From Bisporella sp. PMI_857 (Eukaryota > Ascomycota > Leotiomycetes > Helotiales > Helotiaceae), in assembly GCA_021307315.1 (NCBI GenBank), contig JAJSPD010000002.1, forward strand, positions 1 through 64,000: 64,000 nucleotides of DNA, read 5' to 3'. Below are positions 11,670 through 22,856 of the stretch, one piece after another; position 1 is the first letter of the stretch, and the number at the start of each line of letters is the position of its first letter. The position numbers and the translations under genes were made by a program. The notes beneath the pieces were generated by a model, which worked only from the letters and a program-made list of their open reading frames with translations, made no database searches and was not told where the DNA came from.

Positions 11670-12586
11670 CTAAGTAATAGGCGAGCCATTTTCGAGACTC
11701 AGAGGACTTGGCTCTCTGTCGACGACTATTTGGCCATCACTAATGTTGTGAGAGGAGGGAGGGTCCATGTCCATCCGTGTCTGATCACCGTCTCCGCTCT
11801 CGTACCTGGCTCGCTTCCCAGTGGTTGAAGCTGCTTCGTCCGCCAGTTTCCCATTCTGTCCTGCATAAGAACTTGTTTGAACGTCATTACCAAAGTTTGG
11901 CATATCATCTAAGCCGACAAAAGCCGACTGGGGGGTAGTAGCCTGACCTCCAAACATAACGCTAGAAGTATTGCTTGGGGCGGATTGAAACACAGGTGTT
12001 TGAACTGTAGCCTGTGCCGAGAATGAACCTGATAAGCTCCTCGATTGGAGAATTGGGGAGTGTGTCGCAGCCCGCCCTCGTTTTAGTACGATTGACCACC
12101 TCCTATTTTCGTCAAAGAACCTCATAGGGTTTATGAGGTTGTCAGGGAGTGGGTTTTCGGGGTCTTTTCTTTCTAGGTCATGTTAGTGTAATCGCTCTAA
12201 AAAAGAAACAACAGAATTGGTCTAATATTTCTGGCTAAATAAAACTAAGGATGCTCTTCCGTGAGGTTGAGTTCTAGTTTCTATAATTGAGGGTTCTACA
12301 TACCATAATACTCCCATATACTTTCATTCGCGCGGAATCTCCGCAGACTTTCGTCATTGGGGTCCGGTGTCCAAACTCGTGCGAATATTGTCTCAAACCG
12401 TGCCATAAACTCACTCTCTGTTGCCAATCCACGACGAATTACTTCTAACTTCAGCTCTTCCGTGATGATCCGTTCTTGTTGGAGCGCAGAAACTACGTAA
12501 CCCATAGTGAAAAATCGGTATTTTTGGAGCGAGTACGTATCCCAAAAGGCCAGGTGTTGGTGTCTAGAAGTAAATGTATATGACAA
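11670..12586 (-). CDS. Hypothetical Ser/Thr/Gln/FG-rich protein, 2 exons
   Basis: Exon 1 is 12304-12586 and exon 2 is 11670-12172. The 131-bp intron (12173-12303) starts GTATGT and ends CTAG, and the spliced frame gives 261 residues. The N-terminal third is predicted helical (text around TEELKLEVIRRGLATESEF) and holds a WTPDPNDESLRRFRAN segment. The second half is low complexity, rich in S, T, Q, A and P with a few FG dipeptides (FGGQATTPQS), then acidic with GKRARYESGDGDQTRMD, which looks disordered and possibly nuclear. I recognise no domain. The start is uncertain because a TTCTAG acceptor-like site lies just inside the first codons, so an upstream exon is possible. Confidence 0.55.
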
Positions 12587-13161
12587 TGCTGGATAGTATA
12601 TTGTAAAAAAGAAGTAACATGTATGAGGAAGGCTTTTTCAAACCCATTACTCATTTGATGCAGACGTGCCGCTAATAATCGTTTTCCTCCTTCCTCGGCT
12701 AGACAAGATGGCTCCTTCTATTCTACATATCTCAGCTGTTTAATTTGCTCCAGTTGAAAGGGTGGGACCTTCCTTTGCTCAATGCGGAGTTGTTAGGGAT
12801 TCTGTGATGCTAGCTAGGCCTAAATTTTACGATCAGGAACAAATCTCAAAAACTAATGACGACAACAGATGGACAAAAAGATTCAAAACTAGTACATGCG
12901 ATGCGTTTAGAAGCTACATTGAAGATACGAAAATGAATTAATCGAGTTTTATTCTAGACATACATCTCGTCAGCCACATGCGAGCATTGGTATATGCACT
13001 GTCAGTGGATTCCTCCTGGAATCTTTCCAGACCATCCCCCATAGCATAGCATTATGGAAATCGATCATATTCCTTGCGAGTTGGTCTTACATTATAAAGT
13101 AAGATGCGCTAACTTCTGCACTATCTACTTATGCCATCGGACTTTCCGATAAAACCTCAGC
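12587..13161. other. Intergenic, nothing recognised
   Basis: It is the upstream region of the minus-strand gene to the left and the 3' side of the zinc-finger gene to the right. No conserved signal is visible. Confidence 0.4.
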
Positions 13162-15495
13162 TCAGACCATGGTCAAAACCCAACGGGTGGTATGGGCTTT
13201 GGATTCGATATGCCGCAGTAAAATAAACTGATCTGGAAAACTGACACCACATTCGTAGCAGTCGAGACTGCGAGGCATATGGAATGGAGAACTCACAACA
13301 TGGACATGTAATTCTAAATCGCTCTCGAATGTGATGTTACAATCGCCGCAGGTATGGACCAGATCCTGGGAAGCTATCTTCCTGGATAGTTCCTTGGGAT
13401 ATTTTGTTGTGGTTTTCTGCAAAAACTTGCTCTCACTATCTGAAGTGTTGGCATCGTCTGTCGTCTCAGGTTCAATCAGAGCAGAGCTATTGGTGGCGTC
13501 GAGGGCAGACTCATCGTTCTCCAGGGTTGTGACCCGATTCTGACTTCCGAATATAATCAAAGCCGAGCTCTCATTCATAACCAGGTTTGAGTTTTCACTC
13601 TGTGCAGGTGCTGTTCTCTCACCAGGTGGCGTCTTATTCTCGGGGTCGTTAATCTTAGGCATGTGCACTGATAAATGATGCTGAATAAGTCCATCTCCAT
13701 TCTCAAAAGTCTCCAAACATCTCGAGCCTACAAAATACACTCAGTGCCAATACTTGAGGCTCAGGGGATGTGGGATGGAGCAACCAATTACTAAATATAC
13801 TTACACTTGATCAGTGGATGCTGGAGCCTCTGGTGGTGCAGCAGTCCCGAGATCAATGCGAACGACTCCCTAGAAAAGTTGGTAAATGGTTTTGTCTTGG
13901 TTCAATATTCAACAAAGAGATCTCTTTTAATCAAGGAAACAGCTGACAATTTCAAAAATCCGATATTGTATCTTAATAATACATACCTGCAGAGTCCACA
14001 ATCAAATGCATGCACTGACTCGTGCCCGTCCCGCAATTCTGGAGTAGTAAATGTCGCCGTACAATATCGACACTTTGAGCAAGGAGTTAACCCGAAGTAT
14101 CTGTAACCTTGAGCATAATCAGCCAGCCTGAGCTCTTCGGCAGAGAACTTATGATGGAAGGCGATGTTGTGAAAGGTGAGAATTTGACCTTTGACCACCG
14201 AATCTTCCTCTACGAAAGGCTGATATGGCATACTCTTGGTACCTATACACACTGGCATGCATGGAGCATGGTGAACCGCTTGATGGTGCTCAAGAAGAGC
14301 TTGATTTCTAATAGGCTCGCCACACCAAGGACATTTGATGGCATGAACAACTGCGTAGTGCTGTTCACAAGAGGTCAAAGTATCAGATACATAGGAGCAA
14401 CTCTTGCATTTGAACTCATGTGCAGATTCGTGATGTTGCTGATGAGACTCTAAAGTTTCGAAAGCTTTGATGCACTTGGCGCACTTGAACACATGGGCAG
14501 AGTCGTGATGCTCCTGGCAAAGGACCTGCGTCTCGAAGGTTGCAGGGCATTTGACGCATTTAAAAACGTGAGTTGAATCGTAGTGCTCCTGTAATGCGGT
14601 AGCATTGACGAACTTCTGATGGCACTTGATGCAGGTGTGGTTGTGAATAGCGGCATTGGCGTAGTGAGAAGCGCGAGCATTCGACGAGGTAAAATTACGG
14701 TTGCATTCGCGACAGAAGAACTCGTGCTTTGAGTGAAGATGCGCCTACATAGAGGATTAGTAAGTCGCTGGTTTGTTTGGTTATCACAATTTATACTTAG
14801 ACGTGAGTATGCCGCAGGATATTGAATGGAAAGAAGGCATAAGAATATCGCATGGCTTGTTACTCACGCGTAGACGCTCATTGGAGGTAGACGACCAGTC
14901 GCAGTGGTCACAGTAGAGAATATGAACATCTCTAAAGTGCATATCTCTCGCCGCTTCTGTCCTGAAAGTCTTTTCACAATTACCGCAACGATGATGATGA
15001 AGATGAGAGCCATGTGCGGCAAGACTGGCATCAGTGGGAAAGCTGTAAATATCATAGTGAGCGTTGAGCATTCTGGCCCTTACGTGCAATAAGGAGAAGC
15101 TGAATGAGGGAGACGACTTACTGTCGATTGCGTTCGCTGCAGAAAGGTAACGACTTTATGATGCCGCAGTCGTGGTCTCGATGGCAAACTAGATCGTCTT
15201 CGTTGTGGAAAGAAGAAGGGCAGTCACCACAGTCCCATTTTCGATAACTGAGTTCCGGTGGTTGATGAGTTAGTTAGCATGTACTGTAGGTGAAGGAAGG
15301 CAGGTATTCAGGAAGGCATGTTCGAGCTGAGGGACTGTCAAGGGACTGACTTTAAGGAGGGGAAGAGAGAAAGAGAAGTAGAAAGAGAGCGACGACAACT
15401 GTTGTAACTTACTGATCTAAAGCATCACAGTGCTGTTTGCAAGCCTGCTGATCGACAAACACCCGCTCACATTCATAGCATTGATGGGGTGTCAT
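13162..15495 (-). CDS. C2H2 zinc-finger protein with about 15 fingers, 6 exons
   Basis: Exons are 15413-15495, 15122-15247, 14868-15078, 13987-14744, 13805-13869 and 13162-13727. All introns are GT-AG and total coding is 1809 bp (602 residues). Starting from MTPHQCYECERVF, I count about 15 C-x2-C-x12-H-x(3-6)-H units: one or two degenerate ones at the start, a nearly uninterrupted central array in exon 4 (for example KCVKCPATFETQVLCQEHH), one encoded across introns 4 and 5, and two near the C-terminus after a Ser/Thr/Asn-rich spacer. Several introns fall inside fingers, and the finger pattern is restored only after splicing, which supports the model. Many fingers have short or absent TGEKP-type linkers, so RNA or protein binding is as likely as DNA binding. 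It is probably nuclear; its target is unknown. The exon 3 acceptor could also be at 15072/15073. Confidence 0.85.
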
Positions 15496-16635
15496 GATTC
15501 CTGAGTTTGAATTCTCAAAAAAATATTCAACTTGGTCGCGGCAGCGTGAGAATGAGGCGTGAGCGTGAGTGTGAGCGTGAAATTTGATATGAACATGGTC
15601 GCGTTAGGTTCCGAATCGAGATTTTTGATGATCCTCTTGATTAGGAAAGGGCAACGAGACAGGACGACCACCCACCGAGAACCATGATGCATATAATATG
15701 ATTTCGCACCTCAAGGCTACAACATAATGGCCAATTCCTTGGGAATTAAAAAGAGTAACACAACAGCTGGGGGACATAGATGGTGAGAAATAATCTGGTC
15801 AACGAGAAAACTAAGCATTGCTTGACCTCCGCTGGCACCACTTAGCTCAGGAAGCTCGGATGCCGGCCCTGGGCCGTGATTCTTTCTTCTGGGCTCAATT
15901 TTGCATTATTGTTCAAATATTCTACCTTTCAAACCTAATGGAACTGAGAAAGTTGATAGAAGATTAGGGACCAACTACCTACAAGCTTGCAGATGCTAAA
16001 GGATATGATAAGATATACCATGGTGGTGGAACGAGGGATCTCCTGATGTATTTTTTTTCACGTTCCCCTTCTCTCCTTTCTGTTTCCTATCTATCATAAA
16101 CCGTGAGCATAAGTTCGTATAGCTGCCGTGCAGATCAGATATAACTTGGACCCCGCCGTGATACATTTACTTGCAAAAGCATCCTTAAAAGATTTTCAAT
16201 TTGGTCATCCTAGCCTATCAAACGGTTGTCACCATCAACCACCTAAGCGTCCTCCTGACCCAAGGGCATAGACGAAGGGTGGATCTAAACGGGTATACAA
16301 ACAATTGGGCACATGGGAGGCTCTTGATGACGAGAGACTGCGACAGTGGAGACGTTACGCAACTGTATTCTTGATTACTTTGCATAATAGTTACAATATC
16401 AGACGCCATCAAGACCTAGATATGGAAGAAATAGATGCTATGCTTAATCACCGTATCGCCTCCATATCAACAAAAAAAAAACCAAAGCAAGGGGGCGTTC
16501 GGTGCTGACGGAGAACTAGTCCATACAAAAAAAGGCATTACCTACCTGCTTCCATCCTCATAATCATGACTCCCTACATTGTGAATTTCATCGACTTAAC
16601 CTTATTCCCCGTTCCCCCTATGCTTAACCACTTGC
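15496..16635. other. Intergenic 1.1 kb
   Basis: It contains the promoter of the zinc-finger gene and the 3' region of the epimerase gene. A pyrimidine-rich tract lies near 16046-16086. No other gene is seen. Confidence 0.4.
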
Positions 16636-18089
16636 TCACTTCCCACCCTTAGCCTTAGCAGCATACCCGCCCTCGCCTAGACCCAAGGCCCTTGCCTCTC
16701 CCTGTACGATAGATTCGATCTCATCACGCAAGCTCTTTCCTTTCGGCTCCCATCCCAAGAACTTCCTCGCCCTCTCCCCATGGCCCTTCGAGTTAAGTCC
16801 CCAGGTCAGGCCTTGCGGATCCTTAATGTCTACCTGTTTGACCACCTTGCTCTTGATCCAACCTTGGGCAAATGCCGCATCTGCGACCCATTGCGAGACC
16901 TCGCCCCAGACACTGTCTAAAGTCAATGTTTTTTCTAAGTTCGGAGTTGTGGAAAACATACTGATGCCCACTATCCGTCAAAAAGTAGCCCCTCTCGCCC
17001 CAAAGTTCCTTGTCCAGAGCTGGGTCGAGCGCTCCATAGATACTCTTCTCCGCCGCCTCAGTAAGCAGCACAAAAAGCTGGCTTAGATCATGCACTGTTC
17101 ACTAAGTTAGCACTAGCGATTCCGTCTGTTTTTGCAACTAGGAGGCCGGGCATTTAGGAGCATGTCTTGACCCTGATACCGTAAGATAAACGGAGTATCT
17201 TCGCTCCATAGAAATCTCCCAACCACCAGCTCACTGCAGGAAATTTGAAATATCCGCAGGGAAATAAGACGAACCGTGAACGTTATCCCACTCAGTTAAT
17301 CCTTTCCCGACCCTTGGCGCATACCCATTTTCCAATGTCACTTTCGCCAACCAATAAACCTGCTTACTAGTCTGATTTCCTGGCCCCCTTCCTAGGCCAT
17401 AAATTGTCGGCGGACAAACAATAGCTGTTTTGGTAGCATTAGAACCTGCGGAGAGAACGATTTTGTCAACATCGCGGTGCCAGGCGACATCTGGAAGATT
17501 AGTGAGTTCTGTAACGCCTTCAAGATCGTCGTACGGAGTGGAGCTGGGGCCTTCGCCCAGAGTTTTAGATTGTTGGTCCTTCCAGCACAGGATGCCTATC
17601 TCAATGAGATCGTTTGCCACTCCATGCATCAGAGGCGCATACCAGTGCCAGAAACATGGATCCAATAACCCGGTTTCTCTGCAGTATGTCCCTTTGCTAT
17701 ACCTTTCACAATCGCCCTCGCAGCATCTTTATGATCTGAGGAGTCCGCAGTGTCTGCACAGGCACCACATATCAGTTTTTTTTCTTGTGTGGCAAACGCT
17801 TACATACGCAGCACGATATCGGCTTTGGAAGCCTCTTCCTCGAGCACATCTGCGCTGTCGAGATCCCCGTAGACTAGACGAATTTTGGGATAGTCTGCAG
17901 CTACTAATGCTCCTTTGTCAGAATTGCGGACAAGCACAGAGTAATCATATTCTGGGTGAGCTATATAGAGAGCATGTAATGCATCTCCGCCGATATAGCC
18001 GGTGGCCCCTGTTCTATAGTGACTCTGTTAGCTTGCTGAGTGTTGCGAAGGAGGCCATTGGTGCTTTACAGGAAGATCTTAGGTACCAT
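16636..18089 (-). CDS. NAD-dependent epimerase/dehydratase-like (extended SDR), 6 exons
   Basis: Exons are 18070-18089, 17808-18013, 17643-17753, 17275-17595, 16962-17094 and 16636-16912. The spliced frame is 355 residues, as usual for fungal epimerase-like proteins. The Rossmann dinucleotide motif TGATGYIGG lies at residues 7-15 and is completed only by splicing the 20-base first exon. Further family text follows: VYGDLDSADVLEE, WIHVSGTGIL, CPPTIYGLGRGPGNQ, VHDLSQLFVLLTEAA and GEVSQWVADAAF. The canonical catalytic Tyr-x3-Lys is not obvious: the matching segment reads HRDVDKIVL, with Lys but no Tyr four residues before, so the exact activity is uncertain. Introns are 47-180 bp. The fourth has an unusual GTTCGT donor. 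Probably cytosolic; substrate unknown. Confidence 0.85.
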
Positions 18090-18572
18090 GTTTGATCCTG
18101 CATCTATTATCAAGTATACATCATTAATTGAAAACGTTTCAACGTGAAGAGAAATAATATGCAGCTGCTCATTGAAGTAATGACGTTGCTGCTTAGAAAT
18201 TAAGGTGCTTCTCCCCACCAGGCTTTGAGGGGCAATTGCGGGGTTATATTATTCCCCACTATTTTTAAACGATGGCCTCCTCGATTCTCAAAACAAGGTA
18301 TAAGTAATGTATAAGTTATTGTAAGGAGCTTATGAGAAATGGATATTCAGGTATAAAGAATACCTAAGTAACTTTGTGAAATGTAAATAATTCGTGTCGT
18401 GTGTTATCAGTTAATGTGTAAATGATGTTCTATGTGTTACAATGTGTTGTAGATAGCTTGTATTCCCTACTGTATCAGACCTCGTCTCATCCACCGCTCA
18501 TGTTGTGTTTGTCGAATTTGAAACCCTTCCCAAAAGCAACAGAAACCTGTTGCTTGTTTCCGAGGGGGATTG
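18090..18572. other. Intergenic, nothing recognised
   Basis: It is upstream of the epimerase-like gene and downstream of the 2EXR-like gene. TG-rich simple sequence lies around 18395-18460. Confidence 0.4.
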
Positions 18573-19226
18573 TCAGGGAGAAATGACTTTGAATCTAGAT
18601 ATGATAAGTGATAACTTAGTTGCTAGTTGTAACAATACACCTACCCTACGTAGCAGATCTGTCACTACAGCATGGTGCATGCAATGATCGAAAGTCCAAC
18701 CGAACTCCTTTGATGGCGGCTCATAACCACCTTCAAAGCGCACGCTCTCCAGCCTGTTCTCCTCAGTCCATACACCGAGTAGGGCATCTATTGGCGATTT
18801 CCATCCATTTGCACATCTCGACATGGCTTTAGAACAGAAACCTAGGTCTAGGTGTAAAATCACAAACCTCATCCTTCGGATCGTACTCTTGCTGATGAAC
18901 TCGGTCAGAAGAACGGGATTAATAAAGTTCTGTGGGTAGTTCTCTTGGCTAGGAGGCGGGGAAGTGAGTATGAAAGATTTCGCATAGAGAATAGGAAGAG
19001 CTTCAGAAGTGATTTGATGGTTGAGAAGGAGGACAGTAGGAGTGACCATTGCCTCGAACACGGGCGTCACATTGCGGCATCGTACTTCATAAGAGCTCCA
19101 ACTTCGAACATCACCGAACTTCCGTGAATAGTCGGGCCATTCGAGGGCATACGCATAAATGCTGTTCCGCAGTTCACGTGGCAGCTTGAGGAAAGGGAAG
19201 ACTGCCTTTGACGTTGGGACCAGCAT
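18573..19226 (-). CDS. 2EXR-like / F-box-like fungal protein
   Basis: A single open frame of 217 residues. Near the N-terminus it carries the fungal PFLKLPRELRNSIYAYAL motif, typical of the 2EXR/F-box-like families that are expanded in filamentous ascomycetes, followed by the usual LLLNHQITSEALPILYAKSF helix. The rest resembles family members up to FDHCMHHAVVTDLLRR. After that the text (LATKLSLIISRFKVISP) is less convincing. A GTAGGT site just after LLRR could be a donor to an exon I cannot place, so the C-terminus is tentative. The function of the family is not established; an adaptor role is inferred from the F-box resemblance only. Confidence 0.65.
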   Translation of the reverse strand: MLVPTSKAVFPFLKLPRELRNSIYAYALEWPDYSRKFGDVRSWSSYEVRCRNVTPVFEAMVTPTVLLLNHQITSEALPILYAKSFILTSPPPSQENYPQNFINPVLLTEFISKSTIRRMRFVILHLDLGFCSKAMSRCANGWKSPIDALLGVWTEENRLESVRFEGGYEPPSKEFGWTFDHCMHHAVVTDLLRRVGVLLQLATKLSLIISRFKVISP

Positions 19227-20255
19227 TTCAACTTGGCGGCCTTCCTAGCGGATATTGGACTAGACTGAAGCATCCGATTTTAAATGCGCGTTCAATGCAG
19301 AGGCAGATATGTGTCAGCTGACTGCTATCTGGAGGTATGACGTGACATTCCTATGGGCACTAATAAGCGATCGAAAATGAAAGAGACTCGGACAATGCTT
19401 CAATTAGTGATCGACGATCTACTTGATATTCAATGTAGATGACATAGAGAAGTTCAGGATAGCAAACCATATCCGCTAATTTTGGCTAATGAAGGGCAGG
19501 CGCGTGTTCTAATTTTGATTGGAGTTGGAACATCACGAGATATGGTGGTACAACCTGGAATATACCTGAGCCCCAGGCTGGAAGCTGGCAACCACGGGGA
19601 TGAGTGGAGAGATGAGATTTCAGCCGCATTGAGGCGGCTGGTCCCCCAAGATCGTCCATCATTGGGGATTCTGTTGGACTGATTCTCTTGATAGGCATGA
19701 AGTATGAAGGGATTCATTTTTTCTTATATAGCCATCTCCAAGTCCCTTTGATTGAGCAAACACAAAATCACTTGGCGCTGGGACAGTATTGTACTCCTCT
19801 CTGGCACTAGTCCAGGCATCTCTACGGGGATTCACAGCTTTGGCAGATCATGTGATCGACCATGGTTCCTCAAAAAGCCAAGGCTCGCCAAACTTGCCAT
19901 TTCGGATGAACCGCTTGCAGTCCTTCCGTCGTCCCAATTCGTCACTTTTCTGCAAAACATCCAACCAAAGCACCCAACTCCACTCCCCCTATTCTGGAAA
20001 TCATCATTGGGCAGTTCAGGTAGGTTGCGCTCGGAAGGATTCTCCAGTCTCAGAGTCTACAACGTTGTAGAGATCGACTGACCCCGGATACTTGCCACTC
20101 CTAGCCCTAACCCCATGTTTCATCCAGATTGGTAACGGACATCTCGGAGCTGTGCCTGACTGTTCTTATTCTTCAAGATGTGGCAGGTTCCCATCTACCC
20201 ATTCTCTTGGCCTACTCTTCGTTCTCTTGCATATAGACTCTGCAGCTGTTTTGAG
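19227..20255. other. Divergent intergenic region, about 1 kb
   Basis: It lies between the minus-strand 2EXR-like gene and the plus-strand lactonase-like gene, so it should hold both promoters. ORFs here (19482-20081) are on both strands in several frames and look non-coding. Confidence 0.4.
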
Positions 20256-21531
20256 ATGCGTCTTTCTGATATATCCCTTTTTGGGCTTGTTACATCCTCT
20301 GTACTTGCGACCAACCTATATGTCTCTTCTTATGCCGGAACCATCACTTCTTTGCAGTTAGGTGCAACCCGGCGTGGAGCCTACACCTTAAACCAGGTTG
20401 CCATTGACACGAGGCCAAGCGCCGCTCAGTCGTGGTTGGAGAAGGATCAGTTGAACGGTGTTCTGTATGCCTTGGACGAGGGCTTTTCAGGACCCAATGG
20501 CTCAATATCAGCTTTCCACACATCCGGGTCGGGAAAGCTTGTCCAACTTGAGAATCCCTTAACCGTCATTAGCGGACCAGTCAGTTCCGTTGTCTATAAC
20601 GGAGGGAAATCTCTGGCAGTAGCACACTAGTATGGCTATTATCCCATGCCCTGATGAAGCTCAGAAGCTCACTAAATAGCTCCGGATCCTCAGTATCGGC
20701 TTACAGCATCCTTCCATCGGGTGGTCTTTCACTGCTGCAATCCTTTACGTTCAAGCTCACAGCACCCGGCACTATTCCCTCACGACAAGAAGCGCCGCAC
20801 CCTCACCAAGCGCTTCTAGATCCGACAGGTTCATTCATCGTTGTGCCCGATCTCGGTGCAGACCTTGTACGCGTTTTCAGCGTCAACCCTACCGACAGCA
20901 GCCTCAAGGAGATTGCACCTCTTGCAACACCTCCCGGAGCCGGCCCACGCCATGGCGCGTTCCTCAAAACCGCAACTGCGACATACTTTTTCTTGGTTGG
21001 AGAACTGGACAATGTTGTACGAAGCTACAAGGTGACGTATGGCATGGATTTGATTGGTTTTGAAGAAGTATTCTCTGCGGGAATGTACGGACCAGATCCT
21101 ACCCCTATCGGTGCAGCAGCAGCAGAGATTCTTGTCTCCGTAAGTATTTTCATCCCTTCTCTGCGCGTACACTTCTAATAACTTCGCAGCCCGACGGACG
21201 CTTCCTCCACACCTCTTCACGCAATGCAACTCTCTTCCGTATCCAGAACTTCAACCCCTCAAATAGCACTCAGATCCCCTCCGACACCCTCCAAACCTGG
21301 GCTATCAACCAAGCAACTGGAAAGCTTAGCTTTGTACAACTTGCTCCAGCTGGCGGATCTTTCCCACGGCAATTCTCATTGAACAAGAACGGAACATTGG
21401 CGGCAGTTGGTTTGCAAAAGGACTCGAGAGTTGTCATCATTGAGAGACATGTAGACACTGGCAAATTTGGAAAGTTCCTTGCGAATACCAGCATTGCGGG
21501 GGAACTTACCTCTGCCATTTGGGATGAGTAG
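20256..21531 (+). CDS. Secreted lactonase-family (3-carboxymuconate cyclase-like) beta-propeller protein, 3 exons
   Basis: Exons are 20256-20629, 20680-21139 and 21190-21531, with two 50-bp GT-AG introns. The protein is 391 residues, typical of the fungal 6-phosphogluconolactonase/carboxymuconate cyclase-like family of seven-bladed propellers. I start at MRLSDISLFGLVTSSVLA because it gives a short hydrophobic signal peptide directly before the first blade text TNLYVSSYAG. An in-frame Met 26 codons upstream would bury that signal. Conserved family pieces are PHPHQALLDPTGSFIVVPDLGADLV (split by me into PHPHQALLDPTG and VVPDLGADLVRVF), PGAGPRHGAF, and PDGRFLHTSSRN completed across intron 2. The reaction is not known for the secreted fungal members; sugar lactone hydrolysis or a structural role are both possible. 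Confidence 0.85.
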
Positions 21532-22856
21532 AGCTACGGGTTGCATACATTGGTGATATCGATACAAAAATAGACAAGACCTCTTAAATATCTGATGAAA
21601 ATGGAATAGAAAAACTCCAGCGCCACGCCTTTCAGTTCCAGTACCTCGTTGCAACTTTCCCCCTTTGTCTCCTTTGTATGTGTATTCCACGTGTGCATCT
21701 TAACCTTCCCGTTATCGTATAAATCTATTATCTAAATACTATATATCCAGCAGCGCAGGTTCGTTTTGAAATCCTGTGGAACATAGAGAAGAAATAAAAG
21801 GATTAAGAGTATATTGAAAGAACATCGTAGGTTTGAATAGTGGGCTAATAGCGATATCGCAGTCCAGCTAAAGCGAAGGAGCAAACCATTTCTGTAACGT
21901 TGAACCGAGAGTCAATAAAGTGTATATTCAATAAAACTTATTTTCAATCCCCCATTTCTCTTACGCGATTCAACTCCTTCCCCCTCCTCGGATCACTTAC
22001 TCTGTTTGCACCATTATACGTAGATCCAAATTAACCTTCGCTAGAAATATTCCAAGGAAACACAACTCCCAACCCTGGCTTTTTTCGGCCATGGGTCCAA
22101 TTGAGGGTCCTACACGGAAGCACTGTCGGCAAATGAGTTGAAACAGATGCTAATAGGAATCTGCCTTGATGTGTTAGTTGTAAAATATTCGCGTCCTTAA
22201 GGTATGTAGGACTAGATCATCCTCATGGGCACCTAGAACATGTTCTTGCTGATTAAGGGATACTTATGGCACTGAGCAACATTAAAACGCATAAACCAAG
22301 CAAGAGTCAAGGTGGAAGGTCCGGAGTGGATGTTCGATGTGCAGGCAGACTCTGGCTGTTCAACTTGGCTCGTTTATTAGCAATCTTAATATTACTAGTT
22401 TATTGGCAACCGCCGCTTTTAGTGCCGCAGCCTAAGAGTCGTGACCAATAGATCGACCAACCTGTACAAGATCTTACAGTCCGTGGGATATATTGTCAAG
22501 AGCATCTTGACAGAAGCCTGGTTTTCGTTATTGACTTTATACCAAGAGCTCGTGGACCCAACAACAAACTCAAAAGGACCATGCCTCCAATGCAAACCCA
22601 TGCTCCCGATTGTCCAAGAACAAGATTCCCTGAGGGCTTCGCTTTAATAGCGACCAGGACACTAGGTAGCCGTCTACTTCGGAGTAGCACGGAGGAGGAG
22701 CAATAATAGTAATAGTTGATATAGGGCCAGGGGCCTAGCAGAGCCAAGATAAATTTTGTGCAATTTTTTAAAGATGGGAGAAAGAATTTCTAACCATTGG
22801 TTTATTGACTCTAGCCTTTTTCTCTTTTTTCAGTATGGTTCCTCTCAATCCATTAT
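21532..22856. other. Intergenic 1.3 kb between convergent genes
   Basis: It lies between the 3' ends of the lactonase-like gene (plus) and the TPR-CHAT gene (minus). Only short ORFs in unrelated frames are present; no RNA gene is recognised. Confidence 0.4.

Noticed and set aside
20178..20255. Longer N-terminus of the lactonase-like protein
   Set aside because: The 26 extra residues place the hydrophobic signal internally, so the second Met (20256) was chosen.
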